Shown here one piece after another: positions 8,264 through 17,243 of a stretch of 37,440 bases of DNA. Source of the stretch: Acidimicrobiaceae bacterium (GTDB lineage: Bacteria > Actinomycetota > Acidimicrobiia > Acidimicrobiales > Palsa-688). The position numbers were made by a program, and so were the translations under genes. Within the stretch, counting starts at the first letter, position 1. Each line of letters opens with the position of its first letter. The stretch covers positions 1,504-38,943 of the forward strand of contig PMWT01000148.1 of NCBI GenBank assembly GCA_003166025.1, in the 5' to 3' direction. The notes under the pieces are model-generated. The model ran no database searches. It was not told where the DNA came from and worked only from the letters and a program-made list of their open reading frames with translations.

Positions 8264-10339
8264 GTGGAAGGGCCGGAGAGCTCCGAGTTGCGTAGCAACC
8301 GCTTGACTTTGGTGGGTGTCCCCACGGCCATGGTCGGCGTGGTGGTCATGCTCGTCGTGCCCCTGCCGACCCAGCTCATCGACCTACTGATCACCCTCAA
8401 CCTGGTGGGTGCGGTCGTCATCATGCTGACGTGCATGTACGTGAAGCGGGCCCTCGAGTTCTCCGTTTTCCCCTCCCTGTTGCTGATCGCCACCATGTAC
8501 CGCCTGGCCCTCAACGTGAGCGTGACCCGCCAGGTCCTTCTCCACGCCAAAGCGGGCAACGTCGTTGCCGCCTTCGGTCACTTTGTGATCGGGGGCTCCG
8601 TCGTCGTGGGCCTGGTGGTGTTCCTCATCATCGTCGTGATCCAGTTCGTCGTGATCACCAACGGTGCCGGCCGGGTGGCCGAGGTGGCGGCCCGCTTCAC
8701 CCTCGACGGCATGCCCGGCAAGCAGATGGCCATAGACGCCGATCTCAACGGCGGGCTCATCAACAAAGATGAGGCCCGGCGGCGGCGCCGGGAGGTGGCC
8801 GCCGAAGCCGACTTCTACGGGGCCATGGACGGGGCCTCCAAGTTCGTCCGTGGCGACGCCATCGCCGCCATGGTGATCATGGCCATCAACCTGGTGGGCG
8901 GCTTGGCGATCGGCCTGTTCCAGGACCACGACAGCTTCAGCCAGGCCATCAACACCTACAGCCTCCTCTCCGTGGGCGACGGCCTGGCCGCCCAACTTCC
9001 TGCCTTGCTCATCTCTCTCTCGACCGGCATCATCGTGACCCGGGCGGGCACCGAATCTGACCTGGGCAGCGATCTCGTCCTACAAATCCTCAACCAGCGC
9101 CGTGCCTTGCGCATCGCGGCGGCCGGGGTGACGCTGCTCGCCTTCATCCCCGGGCTGCCCAAGGTCCCCTTCATCCTGGTCGGGGTGGCGGTCTGGTTCG
9201 CCGCGTCGCGCCTGCCGAGCGACAACGCCTTGCGAGACGGTTCCAAAGACCAGGCCGCGGCCGAGGTCCCGGCCCCCCCGTCCCCCGACTCCCCCGAGGG
9301 GCTGGCCCGCGACATGAAGGTCGACCCCCTGGAACTGGAAGTGGCCTACAACCTGGTCGAACTGGTCGACCCCAGCCGCGGCGGCGACCTCTTGGACCGG
9401 GTCAAGGCCCTCCGGCGCAAGGTGGCCATGGACCTCGGTGTCGTGCTGCCCTTGGTGCGGACCAGGGACAACATCGACCTGCCGGCGTCGACGTACACGA
9501 TCCGGGTCCAGGGCGCCGAGATCGCCCGAGGCACCGCCATGCCCGGCCACATCCTGGCCATTGGGGACATGTTGGGCACGCTCCCGGGCGCCATGACCAA
9601 GGAGCCCGTATTTGGCCTGGACGCCAAGTGGGCCCCGGCTTCGGCCCGGGCCCAAGCCGAGCGCATGGGGGCGACAGTCGTCGACCCGGCATCGGTCATA
9701 ACGACGCACTTGTCCGAAATCGTCAAGCAAAACGCGGGGAAACTGCTCTCCCGGGCCGCCACCAAGGAACTGGTGGAGATAGTGAAACGCAGCGACCCCA
9801 CTGTCGTCGAGGAACTGGGCTCGGCCCAGGTAACCCTGGCGGAGGTGCAGAGGGTGCTGCGGGACCTGCTCGACGAAGGGGTGTCGGTGCGCAACCTGTC
9901 CAAGGTGTTCGAGGTGCTCACCGAAAAAGTCCGCACCACCCGGGACCCCGAAACGCTGGTGGAAGGCTGCCGCCAGGCGTTGGGACCGGCGCTTTCGGCC
10001 GGCCTGGCCACCGACGGCCACTTGCCTGTCATAACCATCGAGCCCCTGCTCGAACAGCAACTGAGCGAGGTGCTGCGCACCAGCGACAACGGCTCTTTCC
10101 TGGCGCTGGCCCCGGACAAGGCGGAGGCTTTCACACTGGCCGTCGCCCAGCGGGCCCGGGAGGCCGAGCGCGAGGGAGAGATGCCTGTCCTCGTCTGCGC
10201 CGCGCCGCTGCGGCCGGCGGTACGCAAGTTGACCCGCACGGCGGCGCCTCGCCTGCCCGTGCTTTCCTACGCGGAACTGGGCTCCCAGCTCCGCCTTGAC
10301 ACCCGGGGAGTGGTGGACCTTGCCCACGCAACGGTTTGA
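8264..10339 (+). CDS. flhA: flagellar export protein FlhA
   Basis: FlhA (691 residues) is the large export-gate subunit that receives substrates and couples export to proton flow. The N-terminal half holds about eight membrane helices (residues 20-315). The family signature RVAEVAARFTLDGMPGKQM followed by AIDAD is intact near residues 137-160. The cytoplasmic domain runs from about 350, with the ending VLSYAELGSQL typical of the family. The start is a GTG at 8264 with no strong ribosome site; a TTG 24 bases downstream after ggag is an alternative. The 3' end overlaps the next gene. Confidence 0.95.
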   Translation: MEGPESSELRSNRLTLVGVPTAMVGVVVMLVVPLPTQLIDLLITLNLVGAVVIMLTCMYVKRALEFSVFPSLLLIATMYRLALNVSVTRQVLLHAKAGNVVAAFGHFVIGGSVVVGLVVFLIIVVIQFVVITNGAGRVAEVAARFTLDGMPGKQMAIDADLNGGLINKDEARRRRREVAAEADFYGAMDGASKFVRGDAIAAMVIMAINLVGGLAIGLFQDHDSFSQAINTYSLLSVGDGLAAQLPALLISLSTGIIVTRAGTESDLGSDLVLQILNQRRALRIAAAGVTLLAFIPGLPKVPFILVGVAVWFAASRLPSDNALRDGSKDQAAAEVPAPPSPDSPEGLARDMKVDPLELEVAYNLVELVDPSRGGDLLDRVKALRRKVAMDLGVVLPLVRTRDNIDLPASTYTIRVQGAEIARGTAMPGHILAIGDMLGTLPGAMTKEPVFGLDAKWAPASARAQAERMGATVVDPASVITTHLSEIVKQNAGKLLSRAATKELVEIVKRSDPTVVEELGSAQVTLAEVQRVLRDLLDEGVSVRNLSKVFEVLTEKVRTTRDPETLVEGCRQALGPALSAGLATDGHLPVITIEPLLEQQLSEVLRTSDNGSFLALAPDKAEAFTLAVAQRAREAEREGEMPVLVCAAPLRPAVRKLTRTAAPRLPVLSYAELGSQLRLDTRGVVDLAHATV

Positions 10340-11867
10340 AGCGCCCAGCTTGGAACAAGCGGTCCGCATCGTCCGGGCGGAGGCCGGCCCCACCGCCCGG
10401 ATCGTTGGCGCCACGAGAGTGCGCCGCGGCGGCGTGGGCGGGTTCTTCGCCCGCGAGCACGTGGAACTGGAGGTCGAAGTGATCGAGGGCTCCGAAGCAG
10501 CACCGCCCCGGCCCAAGCCGGCGGGGACGGGCGCGCTGACCGGCGCCTCCGAGGGGCGGGCCCGGGCCGGTGGCGACCGGCCCGGGCCGACTGATCAACG
10601 CCATCACGAGCGCGCCGAGCCGAGGCGCGGCGGCGAGGGGCACGGCGACGGTAGGCGGGAGCAAGGGCGCGCCGGCGAGGCCGACGGCGGCGGAGACCCA
10701 ATGTCCGAACTGATAACCGAGATGGCCGAGAACGGGCCCTCTTCCGTGCTCGACCTGGCCGAGAGGGTCAACACCGAGCAAAACCACTACGCGCTGGCCG
10801 AGGAGCCCACTGCGGCGCCCCGACGCGCCGTGGCTCCGCCGGCGGCCCCCTCCCCCACCCCCCGCCACGCGGCGGTACCACCGGCCCGGTTGGCGCCTGA
10901 GCCCCGGCCCGCGGCCGCCCCGGCGGGAGCGCCTACGACCACCCACCCGGGAGCCTCGGTGCCTGCTAATTCCAACTTCGCCCTGACACTGGAGCGGATC
11001 GCCCGGGAAGCCGGTTTGGCCGTGCCCGAGGAGGCACAGCGCGCTCCGGTACCGGTGGAGGATCCTCTGCCCGGCACCCCTTCACCCGGCACCCCTTCAC
11101 CCGGCACGCCGGTCTCCCACGCCGGTGAGATCCTCACCGAGCTGCGCCCGGCGGCACCGCCTCCGGGCCTCGAGCGTCAGACGGCGCCAGCGAGCCCAGT
11201 GCGGCCCGGGGAGCTCTCGGGCCTGGGCCTGGCCGTGCATGCTCTGGGCCTGCCCCTCCCGGCGTGCCAGGCCGTCCGGTCGGTAACGACCCGCCAGGAG
11301 CTGGAGGAAGAGCTGTGCCGGGCGCTCCAACTGGCCCTGCCGCCCCTGCCCAGCCGGCCCAAGTTACCGACCAGCATCGTCGCCGTCGTCGGCCCCCGGG
11401 ACGAGGTCATGACGGCGGCGCGGGCCGTGGTCGACGACATCGGCGCCTCGCGCGAGGAACTGGCCGTCGCCACTCAACGCCCCGTCTTCCGCAGCCAAGA
11501 GCGGGTCCTGGGACCGGCCGAAGAGGTGGCCGAGGAGCGGCGCACCTGGCGTTGGCGGGGCCGGCCATCTGTCGTCGCCATCGAACAGCCGGTCCGGGCC
11601 GGGGGCACGCAATGGGCGAGCGACATGTTGAGGGCCCTCGAGCCGGCGCTGTGCTGGGGCGTGGCCGAAGCGTCGCGCAAGCCCGAAGACCTGGCCGCCT
11701 GGTCACGATCGCTCGGCGGCATCGACGTCCTGGCCCTGGTCGACCTGGAAGGCACCACCACTCCGGCCGCGGCCCTGGGGGCGGGCCTCCCCGTGGGCAC
11801 CCTCGACGGCCAACCCGCCACCCCGCAGCTATGGGCCAGCATCTTGTGCACCCGGCTGATGGGATGA
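10320..11867 (+). CDS. flhF: FlhF-like protein with degenerate GTPase domain
   Basis: A protein of about 515 residues placed where flhF belongs. The N-terminus (QRFEAPSLEQAVRIVRAEAG, then GGVGGFFAREHVELEV) matches the FlhF N-terminal domain. A long Pro/Ala/Gly-rich linker covers residues about 55-290. The C-terminal part keeps the SRP-GTPase layout, including LVDLEGTTTPAAALGAGLPV (about 473-492), which aligns with the FlhF KLDETTTLGAAL region. However, the P-loop position reads VVGPRDEVMTAARAVV with no Gly-Lys-Thr, there is no DTAGR, and TKLD has become LVDL. GTP binding is therefore doubtful. I prefer the TTG at 10320 (ggggag upstream) over the TTG at 10296; it overlaps flhA by 20 bases. No flhG follows. 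Confidence 0.72.
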   Translation: MPTQRFEAPSLEQAVRIVRAEAGPTARIVGATRVRRGGVGGFFAREHVELEVEVIEGSEAAPPRPKPAGTGALTGASEGRARAGGDRPGPTDQRHHERAEPRRGGEGHGDGRREQGRAGEADGGGDPMSELITEMAENGPSSVLDLAERVNTEQNHYALAEEPTAAPRRAVAPPAAPSPTPRHAAVPPARLAPEPRPAAAPAGAPTTTHPGASVPANSNFALTLERIAREAGLAVPEEAQRAPVPVEDPLPGTPSPGTPSPGTPVSHAGEILTELRPAAPPPGLERQTAPASPVRPGELSGLGLAVHALGLPLPACQAVRSVTTRQELEEELCRALQLALPPLPSRPKLPTSIVAVVGPRDEVMTAARAVVDDIGASREELAVATQRPVFRSQERVLGPAEEVAEERRTWRWRGRPSVVAIEQPVRAGGTQWASDMLRALEPALCWGVAEASRKPEDLAAWSRSLGGIDVLALVDLEGTTTPAAALGAGLPVGTLDGQPATPQLWASILCTRLMG

Positions 11868-11871
11868 ACGA

Positions 11872-12099
11872 ATGAAACACAAGAGCATGCGGCCGGCCAT
11901 CTTCCTGCTCATGACACTGGCCCTTTCGGCGTCCACCCTCCTCAACGTCGTCAACGGCTCCGACTCGGCCATTGGGGCGGGAGAGCACATTGGCGCCGCC
12001 ATCCTGATCTCATGGCTGGCGGTGGGCACGGTCGGCTACACCGTCGACCGGTACCGGGCGCACGCGTTCAACCACGCGCGCCAGCGACGCCCCGGGTGA
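11872..12099 (+). CDS. small membrane protein, last gene of flagellar operon
   Basis: A 75-residue protein I do not recognise. It has two predicted membrane helices (about 7-27, MRPAIFLLMTLALSASTLLNVV, and 38-56, HIGAAILISWLAVGTVGYTV) and a basic C-terminal tail (RYRAHAFNHARQRR). The ATG is 4 bases after the flhF-like stop, so it is probably co-transcribed. It may be a small stator- or gate-associated protein, but nothing in the sequence proves that. Confidence 0.6.
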   Translation: MKHKSMRPAIFLLMTLALSASTLLNVVNGSDSAIGAGEHIGAAILISWLAVGTVGYTVDRYRAHAFNHARQRRPG

Positions 12100-12109
12100 A
12101 GCCAGGCAC

Positions 12110-12138
12110 CGAGCCCGCTCTCACGTAAAATGGGCTCG
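12110..12138. terminator. hairpin between convergent flagellar operon and araA
   Basis: Seven pairs (cgagccc 12110-12116 with gggctcg 12132-12138) enclose a 15-base loop, in the 66-base gap between two converging genes. The T-run is poor on both strands. Its position suits a bidirectional terminator. Confidence 0.4.
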
Positions 12139-12165
12139 CTTAGCTCGCTGGAGAGAAGCTGGAGT

Positions 12166-13683
12166 TCAGCCTCGGGCGAGGCCGTGGGCGAGGCGGTAGT
12201 ACGCCTGGCTCCAGGCCAGCTCCTTACGGAAACTCTGGGTGGTCGTCGAAGCATCGATCCGGACCAGTTCGATGCCGGCGATCACGGCCAGGTCCTCGAG
12301 CGCCTCGATGTCGACCGCGATGCTGAGCACCGTGTGATGCGGCCCGCCGGCCGAAAGCCACGATTCCGCCGAAGTGAACAGGTTCGGCGCCGGCTTCCAC
12401 ACGGCGCGGGCCACGGGGAGCTTGGGCAGGGGCTCGTCGGGAGGGACGATCTCGATGTCGTTGGCGACCAGCCGCAGCCGGTCCCCGAGGTCGAGCAGCC
12501 CCACGACGAAGCCCGGTCCGGGGCGGGCGTCGAAAACGAGCCTGACGGGGTCCTCGCGGTTGCCTATGCCCAAGGGGTGGATCTCGCAGCTCGGCCTGCC
12601 TGAGGCGATGCTGGGGCAGACCTCGAGCATGTGGGCACCGAGGATCTTCGGCTCTCCGGGGCCGAAATGGTACGTGTAGTCCTCCATGAACGAGACGCCG
12701 CCCGGGCGGTCACCGGCCATGACTTTTAGGATCCGGAGCAGCACCGACGTCTTCCAGTCGCCCTCGGCACCGAAGCCGTAGCCGTCTGCCATCAGCCGCT
12801 GGACGGCTATCCCCGGGAGCTGGCGCAACCCTCCGAGATCCTCGAAGTTGGTCGTGAAAGCGTTGAAGTTGCCGTCCTCGAGAAATGACCTCAGGCCTAC
12901 CTCTTGGGCCGCGGCGTAGCGCAGCGACTCGTGCCGGGCACCCCCCGGGGCCAGCTCGGGGACGACCGTATAGCTCGCCTGGTACTGCGCCACGACGTCG
13001 TCGACGGCCGAGCGCGACGCACCGTCAACCGCGGCGACGAGCTCATTTACGCTATAGGTGTTGACGGACGCGCCCAGCCGCCACTGGACCTCGACCTTGT
13101 CGCCCTCAGTGACCGCGACATTGCGCATATTGTCGCCGAAGCGGGCCAGCCGCAGGTCTTGGGCGGCATGCCAGCCGATGGCGGCGCAGGCCCACGTACC
13201 GACCCTGGCCCGGACGGCCGGGTCGCTGGCGTGGCCGGCCACTGTCTTGCGCCGGAGAGCCAGACGGGTCTGGATGTAACCGAACTCGCGGTCGCCGTGC
13301 GCGGCCTGGTTGAGGTTCATGAAATCCATGTCGATCTCGGCCCAGGGCAGGGAAAGATTGGCCTGAGTGTGCAGGTGCAGCAGCGGCTTGGCCAGGACGT
13401 CGAGCCCGGCGATCCAGGCCTTGGCCGGCGAGAACGTGTGCATCCATGCCACCACGCCGATGCACTGGTCGGCGCTGTTGGCGTCGAGGCAGGCGCGCCG
13501 TATTCGGGCCGCGTCGATGAGGACCGGCTTCCAGACGATGGGGACGGCGATCTCGGGACCGCCGTTGAGCAGGGCCACGATCTCTTTCGACTGCTCAGCC
13601 ACCTGGCGCAAAGTCGCCTCGCCGTACAGCTCCTGGCTACCGGTGAGGAACCAAACCTCGAGGTTTTCTGATGGCGTTCTCAT
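12166..13683 (-). CDS. araA: L-arabinose isomerase
   Basis: AraA converts L-arabinose to L-ribulose in the cytoplasm, with a Mn2+ or similar metal. Length (505 residues) matches the family (about 500). The N-terminus [17 protein letters not shown] is diagnostic. Catalytic and metal ligands equivalent to E. coli Glu306, Glu333, His350 and His450 appear as Glu307 (GFGAEGDWK), Glu334 (FMEDYTYHF), His351 ([11 protein letters not shown]) and a His in [12 protein letters not shown]. The ATG at 13683 has ggagg 7 bases upstream; the open frame beyond it is not homologous. No araB or araD is adjacent. A LacI-type palindrome lies 31 bases upstream, so repression is likely. Confidence 0.95.
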   Translation of the reverse strand: MRTPSENLEVWFLTGSQELYGEATLRQVAEQSKEIVALLNGGPEIAVPIVWKPVLIDAARIRRACLDANSADQCIGVVAWMHTFSPAKAWIAGLDVLAKPLLHLHTQANLSLPWAEIDMDFMNLNQAAHGDREFGYIQTRLALRRKTVAGHASDPAVRARVGTWACAAIGWHAAQDLRLARFGDNMRNVAVTEGDKVEVQWRLGASVNTYSVNELVAAVDGASRSAVDDVVAQYQASYTVVPELAPGGARHESLRYAAAQEVGLRSFLEDGNFNAFTTNFEDLGGLRQLPGIAVQRLMADGYGFGAEGDWKTSVLLRILKVMAGDRPGGVSFMEDYTYHFGPGEPKILGAHMLEVCPSIASGRPSCEIHPLGIGNREDPVRLVFDARPGPGFVVGLLDLGDRLRLVANDIEIVPPDEPLPKLPVARAVWKPAPNLFTSAESWLSAGGPHHTVLSIAVDIEALEDLAVIAGIELVRIDASTTTQSFRKELAWSQAYYRLAHGLARG

Positions 13684-13713
13684 ATGCGGTGCCTCCTGGC
13701 TCCCGGGCGCGCG

Positions 13714-13727
13714 TGTTACCGCTAACA
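13714..13727. promoter_or_regulatory. LacI-type operator upstream of araA
   Basis: The palindrome tgttaccgctaaca (TGTTA, four bases, TAACA) ends 31 bases before the araA start codon, where it would overlap the promoter. Such 14-base inverted repeats with a central CG-type core are typical LacI-family operators for pentose genes. Which regulator binds is unknown; the LacI-family gene at 28325-29467 is a candidate only. Confidence 0.55.
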
Positions 13728-13839
13728 TAACATTGGCCCTGGTGCGGGCCCAAACTCCCGCCCAAAAGTCCGGGACCAAACTCTGGGACTGGGACTTGGC
13801 ACTTGGCACTCTGGGGCGCGGGACCTCACGTGCATGCAA

Positions 13840-13845
13840 TAGGGT
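13840..13845 (+). promoter_or_regulatory. possible -10 box for leaderless nudC
   Basis: tagggt fits the actinobacterial TANNNT -10 consensus. It ends 8 bases before the nudC ATG, and no Shine-Dalgarno sequence is present, so transcription could begin at or next to the start codon. No clear -35 box is visible. Confidence 0.35.
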
Positions 13846-13853
13846 CGGCCCCG

Positions 13854-14618
13854 ATGTTCGAGCCCGGTTTCCTGACCAGCGCTGCGCCCGGTGCACCGAG
13901 CCTGGTGGTCCATGTCCGTGGCGCCACGGTGAGGGTCGAGGAGGGCGCCCTTCCCTACCGGGCGCACTTCCTCGGGTCTCTCGACGGCCTACCATGCGTC
14001 GCCGTAGACGAGCCCGACGCCGGCGTCGGTACGGGCTTTGTCGAGTTGCGCCGCCTATGGGGCCAGGTCGGCGCGCAGGTCTGGGCCATCGCCGGCCGAG
14101 CCGTGCAGATCGTGGCTTGGGACGTGGACCACCGGTTCTGCGGCCGGTGTGGTACGCCGACACAAGCCCTGGCCGACCAGCGCGCCCGGCATTGCCCCCG
14201 GTGCAGCCTGGACGCCTACCCTCGGCTCGCTCCGGCGGTGATCGTCCTGGTGGAACGCGACGATGGCCGAGTGCTATTAGCGCACAACGCCAGCTTCTCC
14301 GAGCCCTTCTTTTCCTGCCTGGCGGGCTTTGTCGAGCCCGGCGAGACGCTGGAAGAGGCGGTGCACCGAGAGGTGCGCGAGGAGGTGGGCATCGAGGTGT
14401 GCGACCTACGGTATTTCCGCAGCCAGCCCTGGCCTTTCCCGCACTCGCTCATGATCGGTTTTACGGCCCGGCTGGCCTCGGGCGAGCTGCGTCCCGACGG
14501 CCAGGAGATCACTGAAGCGGCTTGGTTCCCGGCCTCCGACCTTCCCCGGCTACCGGGCGAGATCAGCATCGCGCGCGCCCTTATAGAGGCCTGGCGCGAG
14601 CGCTCTCAAGAGCGGTAG
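13854..14618 (+). CDS. nudC: NADH pyrophosphatase NudC (Nudix hydrolase)
   Basis: NudC cleaves NADH (and in some species removes NAD caps from RNA) to NMNH and AMP. The protein of about 254 residues has a zinc ribbon (Cys96-x2-Cys99, Cys114-x2-Cys117 in FCGRCG and HCPRCS), a complete Nudix box (residues 158-180: [13 protein letters not shown], then REVREEVGI) and the NADH-specific motif SQPWPFPHS (190-198). The ATG at 13854 begins at MFEPGFL; the frame is open further upstream but without homology. It diverges from araA. Its last 13 bases overlap the end of the convergent dehydrogenase gene. Confidence 0.93.
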   Translation: MFEPGFLTSAAPGAPSLVVHVRGATVRVEEGALPYRAHFLGSLDGLPCVAVDEPDAGVGTGFVELRRLWGQVGAQVWAIAGRAVQIVAWDVDHRFCGRCGTPTQALADQRARHCPRCSLDAYPRLAPAVIVLVERDDGRVLLAHNASFSEPFFSCLAGFVEPGETLEEAVHREVREEVGIEVCDLRYFRSQPWPFPHSLMIGFTARLASGELRPDGQEITEAAWFPASDLPRLPGEISIARALIEAWRERSQER

Positions 14619-15448
14619 AGGTACCTCACGGCGGCGATGTCTTCGTCCCCGTGCCCTTGCTCAGCCGCCCGGAGGTAGGCCTGGCGGACAGCCGGGGCCA
14701 CCTGTAAGTGGATGCCCGCACCTTCGGCCACGTCGATGGCCAAGCCGGCGTCCTTGGCCCCCAGTACCGTCGTCCACCAACCCGCCGCCGGGGCCCCCAG
14801 GAGAGCCTCGAAGCGGTTTTTCAGGCCCGGCGCCACCGCTTCCCCGAGGAGCTCGCGCAGCTGGTCGTCGTGCAGGCCGCCCGAACGGCCGACGGTGAAC
14901 GACTCCGCCAGCGCCGCCACGCCCGAAAGCAGCATCAGGTTGACCGTCAGCTTCGCCGTGCTGGCCAGGCCGGCCATTTCGTAGTAGCGCACCGCCCCGC
15001 CCAGCGAAGCCAGGGCGGGCTCGATCAGCTCGAGGGTCTGCGGCCCGGTACCGACCAGGTAGGTGGCCTGGCCGGACTCGATGGCGGCCGGGCCGCCCAG
15101 CACGGGCACGGCGGCGAAGTGGTCGAACATGCCCGCCAGCTCGTCAGTCAGCTGAGGCGAAACGGTCGAACACTCGATGTAGGGCACGCCATCGGCAATG
15201 GAGCCCCGCACACCGCCGTCGCCCAGGGCGACGTGGCGCACGGCCGCATCATTGGACAGGCACGTGAGAACGACCTCGGCCGCCTTCACGGCCTCGGCCA
15301 AAGAGCCCGCCTCGACGGCACCGGCCTTCACGACGTCGGTGGCCTTGCCCGGCGAGCGGTTCCAGACCAGGACTTCGTGGCCACCGGCCAGTAACCGCCC
15401 GGCCAGAGCGGCGCCCATGCGGCCCATCCCGAGCACTGCAGTTTTCAT
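14606..15448 (-). CDS. NAD(P)-dependent oxidoreductase, 3-hydroxyisobutyrate dehydrogenase family
   Basis: A 280-residue beta-hydroxyacid dehydrogenase. The Rossmann motif GMGRMGAALA (residues 7-16) is followed by VWNRSPGK, where Arg31 suggests NADP preference. The substrate-binding segment reads VPVLGGPAAIESG, and the catalytic lysine motif is AGLASTAKLTVNLM (Lys166, Asn170). The family includes 3-hydroxyisobutyrate dehydrogenase, tartronate semialdehyde reductase and glyoxylate reductase; the exact substrate cannot be read from sequence. The ATG at 15448 is directly preceded by ggagg with no spacer, which is unusual, so a start at the GTG of codon 5 is possible. It may share a transcript with the short-chain dehydrogenase upstream. 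Confidence 0.85.
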   Translation of the reverse strand: MKTAVLGMGRMGAALAGRLLAGGHEVLVWNRSPGKATDVVKAGAVEAGSLAEAVKAAEVVLTCLSNDAAVRHVALGDGGVRGSIADGVPYIECSTVSPQLTDELAGMFDHFAAVPVLGGPAAIESGQATYLVGTGPQTLELIEPALASLGGAVRYYEMAGLASTAKLTVNLMLLSGVAALAESFTVGRSGGLHDDQLRELLGEAVAPGLKNRFEALLGAPAAGWWTTVLGAKDAGLAIDVAEGAGIHLQVAPAVRQAYLRAAEQGHGDEDIAAVRYLYRS

Positions 15449-15513
15449 CCTCCACGTCTAGCCGCAAAACGGGCCGTCGCGCCAGGTCCGCTCGACCACG
15501 CCTGCCGCTTAGG

Positions 15514-16347
15514 TCACCGGGGCAGGCGGTAGAACACCTCAAGGGCGCGGTCGAAACCGCGATCGGACAGGGCCCAGCGACCGAAGAGGGTGGCCCTGGC
15601 CCCCCGGCCGACCACATAGCGCGTCTTAGGCCGGCGGGCACCCGCCGCCGCCACTATCACCCGGGCGACGGCCTCGGGCCCGGAGAGCAGCCCCGGCCGG
15701 CGCTCGTACACACCGAGCACTTTCGCCATGGCGGCGGCTTGGGGGGCATAGGGACCGGCGGCCGAGCGCTCGGCCAGGTTGGCGGCGGCGATCCCGCCCC
15801 ACTCCGAGCGGATCGCCCCCGGCTCGATGACGACCACATCGATGCCGAACGGCCTCAGTTCCGCCCGCAACGAGTCGCTCAGGCCCTCCAGCGCGAACTT
15901 GGTGGCGTGGTACCAGTCCCCGAGCGGCTCGTAAATCTTGCCGCCGATGGAGGAGATATTGATTATGCGGCCGGAGCGCTGTGCTCGCATGGCCGGCAGG
16001 ACCAGCTGGACAAGCCGCGCCGGGGCGAAGACATTGACCTCGAACTGGTGGCGGGCCTCGCTCAGAGGGACTTCCTCCAGGGACCCGAACGAGCCGTACC
16101 CGGCGCTGTTGACCAGGATGTCGACGCGGCCGGCCTCGGCCAGGGCACGTTCGATGCCGCTGGTCATCTGCTCTTCGACCGTCAGGTCCATGGCGAGCGT
16201 CCGGATACCGGCACCGGCCAGACCGGCCATGCGCTCGGTTCGGCGGGCGGCGGCGTACACGATGTAGCCGGCGCCGTGGAGCTGTCGGGCGGTGGCCTCA
16301 CCGATGCCCGACGACGCGCCCGTCACTATCGCCACTTTGTCCGTCAT
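15514..16347 (-). CDS. short-chain dehydrogenase/reductase (SDR)
   Basis: A 277-residue classical SDR. The cofactor motif TGASSGIG lies at residues 9-16, the NNAG motif is present as NSAG (80-83), the catalytic Ser is in ISSIGG (about 132-133), and the YxxxK motif is Tyr146-His-Ala-Thr-Lys150. The basic residues ARRTERM after the second strand favour NADP. Substrate is unknown; long forms of this type are often annotated as oxidoreductases of the DltE/YbbO kind. I choose the ATG at 16347 because ggagg lies 4 bases before it; an ATG 12 bases further out overlaps that ribosome site. Confidence 0.88.
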   Translation of the reverse strand: MTDKVAIVTGASSGIGEATARQLHGAGYIVYAAARRTERMAGLAGAGIRTLAMDLTVEEQMTSGIERALAEAGRVDILVNSAGYGSFGSLEEVPLSEARHQFEVNVFAPARLVQLVLPAMRAQRSGRIINISSIGGKIYEPLGDWYHATKFALEGLSDSLRAELRPFGIDVVVIEPGAIRSEWGGIAAANLAERSAAGPYAPQAAAMAKVLGVYERRPGLLSGPEAVARVIVAAAGARRPKTRYVVGRGARATLFGRWALSDRGFDRALEVFYRLPR

Positions 16348-16417
16348 GTTGCCTCCCATCTACCGCCAGACCCTACATCCTGCCCTTTGGCAACCCGCCT
16401 GGGGGGCTCAGCAGAGC

Positions 16418-17146
16418 TCAGCGCATGGCGGCGATGACTAAAGCCAGCGCGTCCTCCTGCGCCCAGTTAGCATAGAAATGCCGGTTGGGCTCCGTCATCA
16501 TGTTGTAGTACCACCAGAGGAAGTAGATGCCCAACGAGACGACGGCGGCCACGGTCCGGCCCACATAGTTGTGCTGGCGCTTGGCTCTCCCGGCGTCGGG
16601 GTAGGCCAGAGGGTGGCCGAGCCTCCCATAGATGAGAGCCAGCTCGTACTCGACGCCCACCTCGGCCCGGTCATGGCCCACCAGGTCTTGGTCGAGCAAA
16701 ATGAACGCAATTACGTGGACTATGCCATTGGCGACCACAGAAAGCACCAGCCAGATGACGGGTTCTCGGAAATCGCCCGTCATCTTTTTCAGCACCGCAA
16801 GGTGGGCGGCGGCTCGCTGGAACGATGGGGACAGTTCGCCCTGGGCCCCCCGCCGCCCGGCCTCCTCCCATCCGAAAGCAACAGCGGCGTCGAGCAGTTC
16901 CAACCGGCGGGCGTTGTGCTCCCGCATCCGCCGGAACAACTGGTAAAAAACATAGAAACCATACAAACCCAGGGTCAGCAACGTCCAGCCCAGTGCCGTC
17001 CAGAAGTTGAAGATGTAGTCAGTACCGGTTCGTCGCTGCCAGGCCTGGAAGAACCGCTCCGATGGCACCGGGACCGGCGGGTACGCCAGGTAAGGCGACG
17101 GGGGCGACGGCTGCCCGGACCAGCCCGAGGTCGGGCCGACGCTCAT
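16418..17146 (-). CDS. membrane protein, DUF4234-like
   Basis: A 242-residue membrane protein of unknown function. A Pro/Ser-rich N-terminus (1-35) leads to a helix pair (about 50-80, FNFWTALGWTLLTLGLYGFYVFYQLF), a charged cytoplasmic segment with REHNARRLELLDAAVAFGWEEA, and two later membrane segments (about 130-155 and 205-225). The last one (SLGIYFLWWYYNMMTEPNRHF) resembles the (T/S)LGIYxxYWxY pattern of DUF4234 proteins, as does the first pair, so the protein may hold two related modules. The ATG at 17146 is chosen because the first 22 codons of the longer frame look non-conserved. Confidence 0.6.
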   Translation of the reverse strand: MSVGPTSGWSGQPSPPSPYLAYPPVPVPSERFFQAWQRRTGTDYIFNFWTALGWTLLTLGLYGFYVFYQLFRRMREHNARRLELLDAAVAFGWEEAGRRGAQGELSPSFQRAAAHLAVLKKMTGDFREPVIWLVLSVVANGIVHVIAFILLDQDLVGHDRAEVGVEYELALIYGRLGHPLAYPDAGRAKRQHNYVGRTVAAVVSLGIYFLWWYYNMMTEPNRHFYANWAQEDALALVIAAMR

Positions 17147-17243
17147 CGCCGCCGCGTCACGTCGTGGCCGGGCGGCGCCGGGTAGCGACGATGACGGCCG
17201 CGCCCAGGACAACCACGGTGCGCCTCACCACCTCCAACCCTAT

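Noticed and set aside
13684-14163. N-terminal extension of the araA frame
   Set aside because: It overlaps the divergent nudC gene and lacks homology; a ggagg ribosome site marks the internal ATG at 13683.
13803-14515. Long + strand frames antisense to araA and overlapping nudC
   Set aside because: Arg/Pro-rich composition typical of shadow frames in high-GC DNA; the overlapping real genes have clear motifs.
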